IMG/VR virus record: IMGVR_UViG_3300030380_000984
Location: 1-26,092 of that record
Length of the DNA stretch: 26,092 nt
Source of the DNA: a virus
Direction: 5' to 3' (one strand)
Under the pieces are notes generated by a model that had not been told where the DNA came from, did no database searches, and saw only the letters and a program-made list of their open reading frames with translations. The translations under genes were made by a program, and so were the position numbers. Of this stretch, positions 25,556-26,092 are shown one piece after another (positions within the stretch are counted from its first letter, which is position 1; every line of letters begins with the position of its first letter).

Positions 25556-25722
25556 TACTCTGGATCTTCTGTAGTGATATCTTTAATAATGTCTACACTC
25601 TTTTCGTAAACGACAACGCCTGTTTCGTAAGTTGCTTTTGCTACAGGTTTAGCTACATTATTGTAACCACCGTAAAGTGTTAAAGCGTAGACCACAGGTA
25701 CAAGTAAATTAAATACTAACAT
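25555..25722 (-). CDS. Short hypothetical protein with N-terminal hydrophobic segment
   Basis: A 55-residue gene starting at ATG 25722 with AGGAGA (25731-25736) eight bases upstream; this site begins at the stop codon of nrdJ. The protein begins with hydrophobic residues (MLVFNLLVPVVYALTLYGGY), a probable membrane anchor, followed by an Ala/Val/Lys/Glu helix (AKPVAKATYETGVVVYEKSV). The stop overlaps the next GTG by one base. Strong spacing and coupling make it a likely real gene despite its length. Function unknown. Confidence 0.65.
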   Translation of the reverse strand: MLVFNLLVPVVYALTLYGGYNNVAKPVAKATYETGVVVYEKSVDIIKDITTEDPE

Positions 25723-25730
25723 AATAATTA

Positions 25731-25736
25731 TCTCCT
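25731..25736 (-). promoter_or_regulatory. Ribosome binding site of the 55-residue gene
   Basis: AGGAGA on the minus strand, eight bases before ATG 25722 and touching the stop codon of nrdJ (TAAAGGAGA). It suggests coupled re-initiation after nrdJ and supports the short gene downstream. Confidence 0.7.
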
Positions 25737-26092
25737 TTATGTTAAGTCAACTATCTCACACGTATCGCCAGTACAGGCTAGTGTTTGCATAGCTGCAGTG
25801 TTATCTTCCTTTTCATAATCACACAAAGCTGACCACTCTATGCTACGAGGCATAGCTTTAAGGAGTTTGTTGTACTCCTCTTTGCTACACTCTTGATAGG
25901 GTGCTTGTTGGTATGTGTGATCTGAGTGGGGTAGGAAGGATATACCACTCATTTCGTCAAAGTGTCTATACACAAACGCACCTACGTCTAGCCACTCATC
26001 ATCACGGACAGTGCAGGTGACGCTAGGTTTATGCTCACACCAATGTCTTTGATACTCTAGCCATGTCTCTAGCTGTTCAATAGCTGTTAGGT
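25737..26092 (-). CDS. nrdJ: Adenosylcobalamin-dependent ribonucleotide reductase, class II (partial, C-terminal)
   Basis: The frame runs from the window edge (first whole codon at 26090) to TAA at 25737 and encodes about 117 residues; the catalytic part lies outside the window. TAIEQLETWLEYQRHWCEHK, then PSVTCTVRDDEWLDVGAFVY, then GISFLPHSDHTYQQAPYQEC, then WSALCDYEKED and LACTGDTCEIVDL match the C-terminus of class II (B12-dependent) ribonucleotide reductases. The final CTGDTC carries the Cys pair that re-reduces the active site. The enzyme converts ribonucleotides to deoxyribonucleotides for phage replication and needs cobalamin. It heads a minus-strand operon with three small coupled genes. 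No NrdR box or promoter could be checked because the start lies outside the window. Confidence 0.9.
   Translation of the reverse strand, partial: LTAIEQLETWLEYQRHWCEHKPSVTCTVRDDEWLDVGAFVYRHFDEMSGISFLPHSDHTYQQAPYQECSKEEYNKLLKAMPRSIEWSALCDYEKEDNTAAMQTLACTGDTCEIVDLT

Overview
The window is a densely packed stretch of a double-stranded DNA tailed phage, or a prophage or metagenomic contig of one. It holds the late structural region from the end of the probable major capsid gene to the start of a convergent nucleotide-metabolism operon. No host genes, tRNAs, CRISPR arrays or insertion sequences were seen. The genes look like those of marine podovirus-type phages: tail-tube/adaptor proteins, a tail fibre with TAAELNxLDG repeats, a glycine-rich adhesin ending in an AVRIIWPG...FPST motif, very large internal (ejection) proteins, and a class II (B12-dependent) ribonucleotide reductase. 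That set resembles phages of marine alphaproteobacteria (HMO-2011-type, cobavirus or pelagiphage relatives). The terminase, portal and polymerase genes lie outside the window, so the exact group is an inference.

Layout, plus strand. 2-40 is the tail of an upstream gene, probably the major capsid protein. 57-593 is a capsid-associated protein, followed by a GC-rich terminator-like hairpin at 600-621. 645-3327 holds two tail-tube/adaptor proteins that carry the same inserted module. 3327-8884 is the host-recognition block: a 1408-residue fibre, a glycine-rich adhesin and a fibre-assembly-like protein. 8885-11614 is a visibly more AT-rich accessory cassette of four genes packed end to end or overlapping by a few bases: a sulfotransferase-like protein, a DUF6065-like protein, a two-domain protein ending in a 2-oxoglutarate/Fe(II) oxygenase-like domain, and a small unknown. 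11628-12359 holds two small membrane proteins with GTG starts. 12360-25125 is the internal-virion and lysis block: a 1467-residue repeat protein, a peptidoglycan-binding protein, a three-TM holin-like protein, two unrecognised probable virion proteins, a separate transglycosylase-like protein and a 1228-residue ejection-type protein. A hairpin followed by a T-rich run at 25128-25166 ends this block.

Layout, minus strand. 25161-26092 runs in the opposite direction: nrdJ (C-terminal part only), then three small coupled genes. One of these (25555-25722, 55 residues) has a clear ribosome binding site and is easily missed.

How the genes work together. The plus-strand genes build the tail, recognise the host, breach the peptidoglycan and eject DNA; the minus-strand operon supplies deoxynucleotides. 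The odd piece is the AT-rich cassette between the adhesin and the ejection genes. Its sulfotransferase-like and oxygenase-like products are enzymes rather than obvious structural proteins, and its position suggests modification of virion tips or host surface, which is a hypothesis only. There is no gap longer than 300 bases without a gene.
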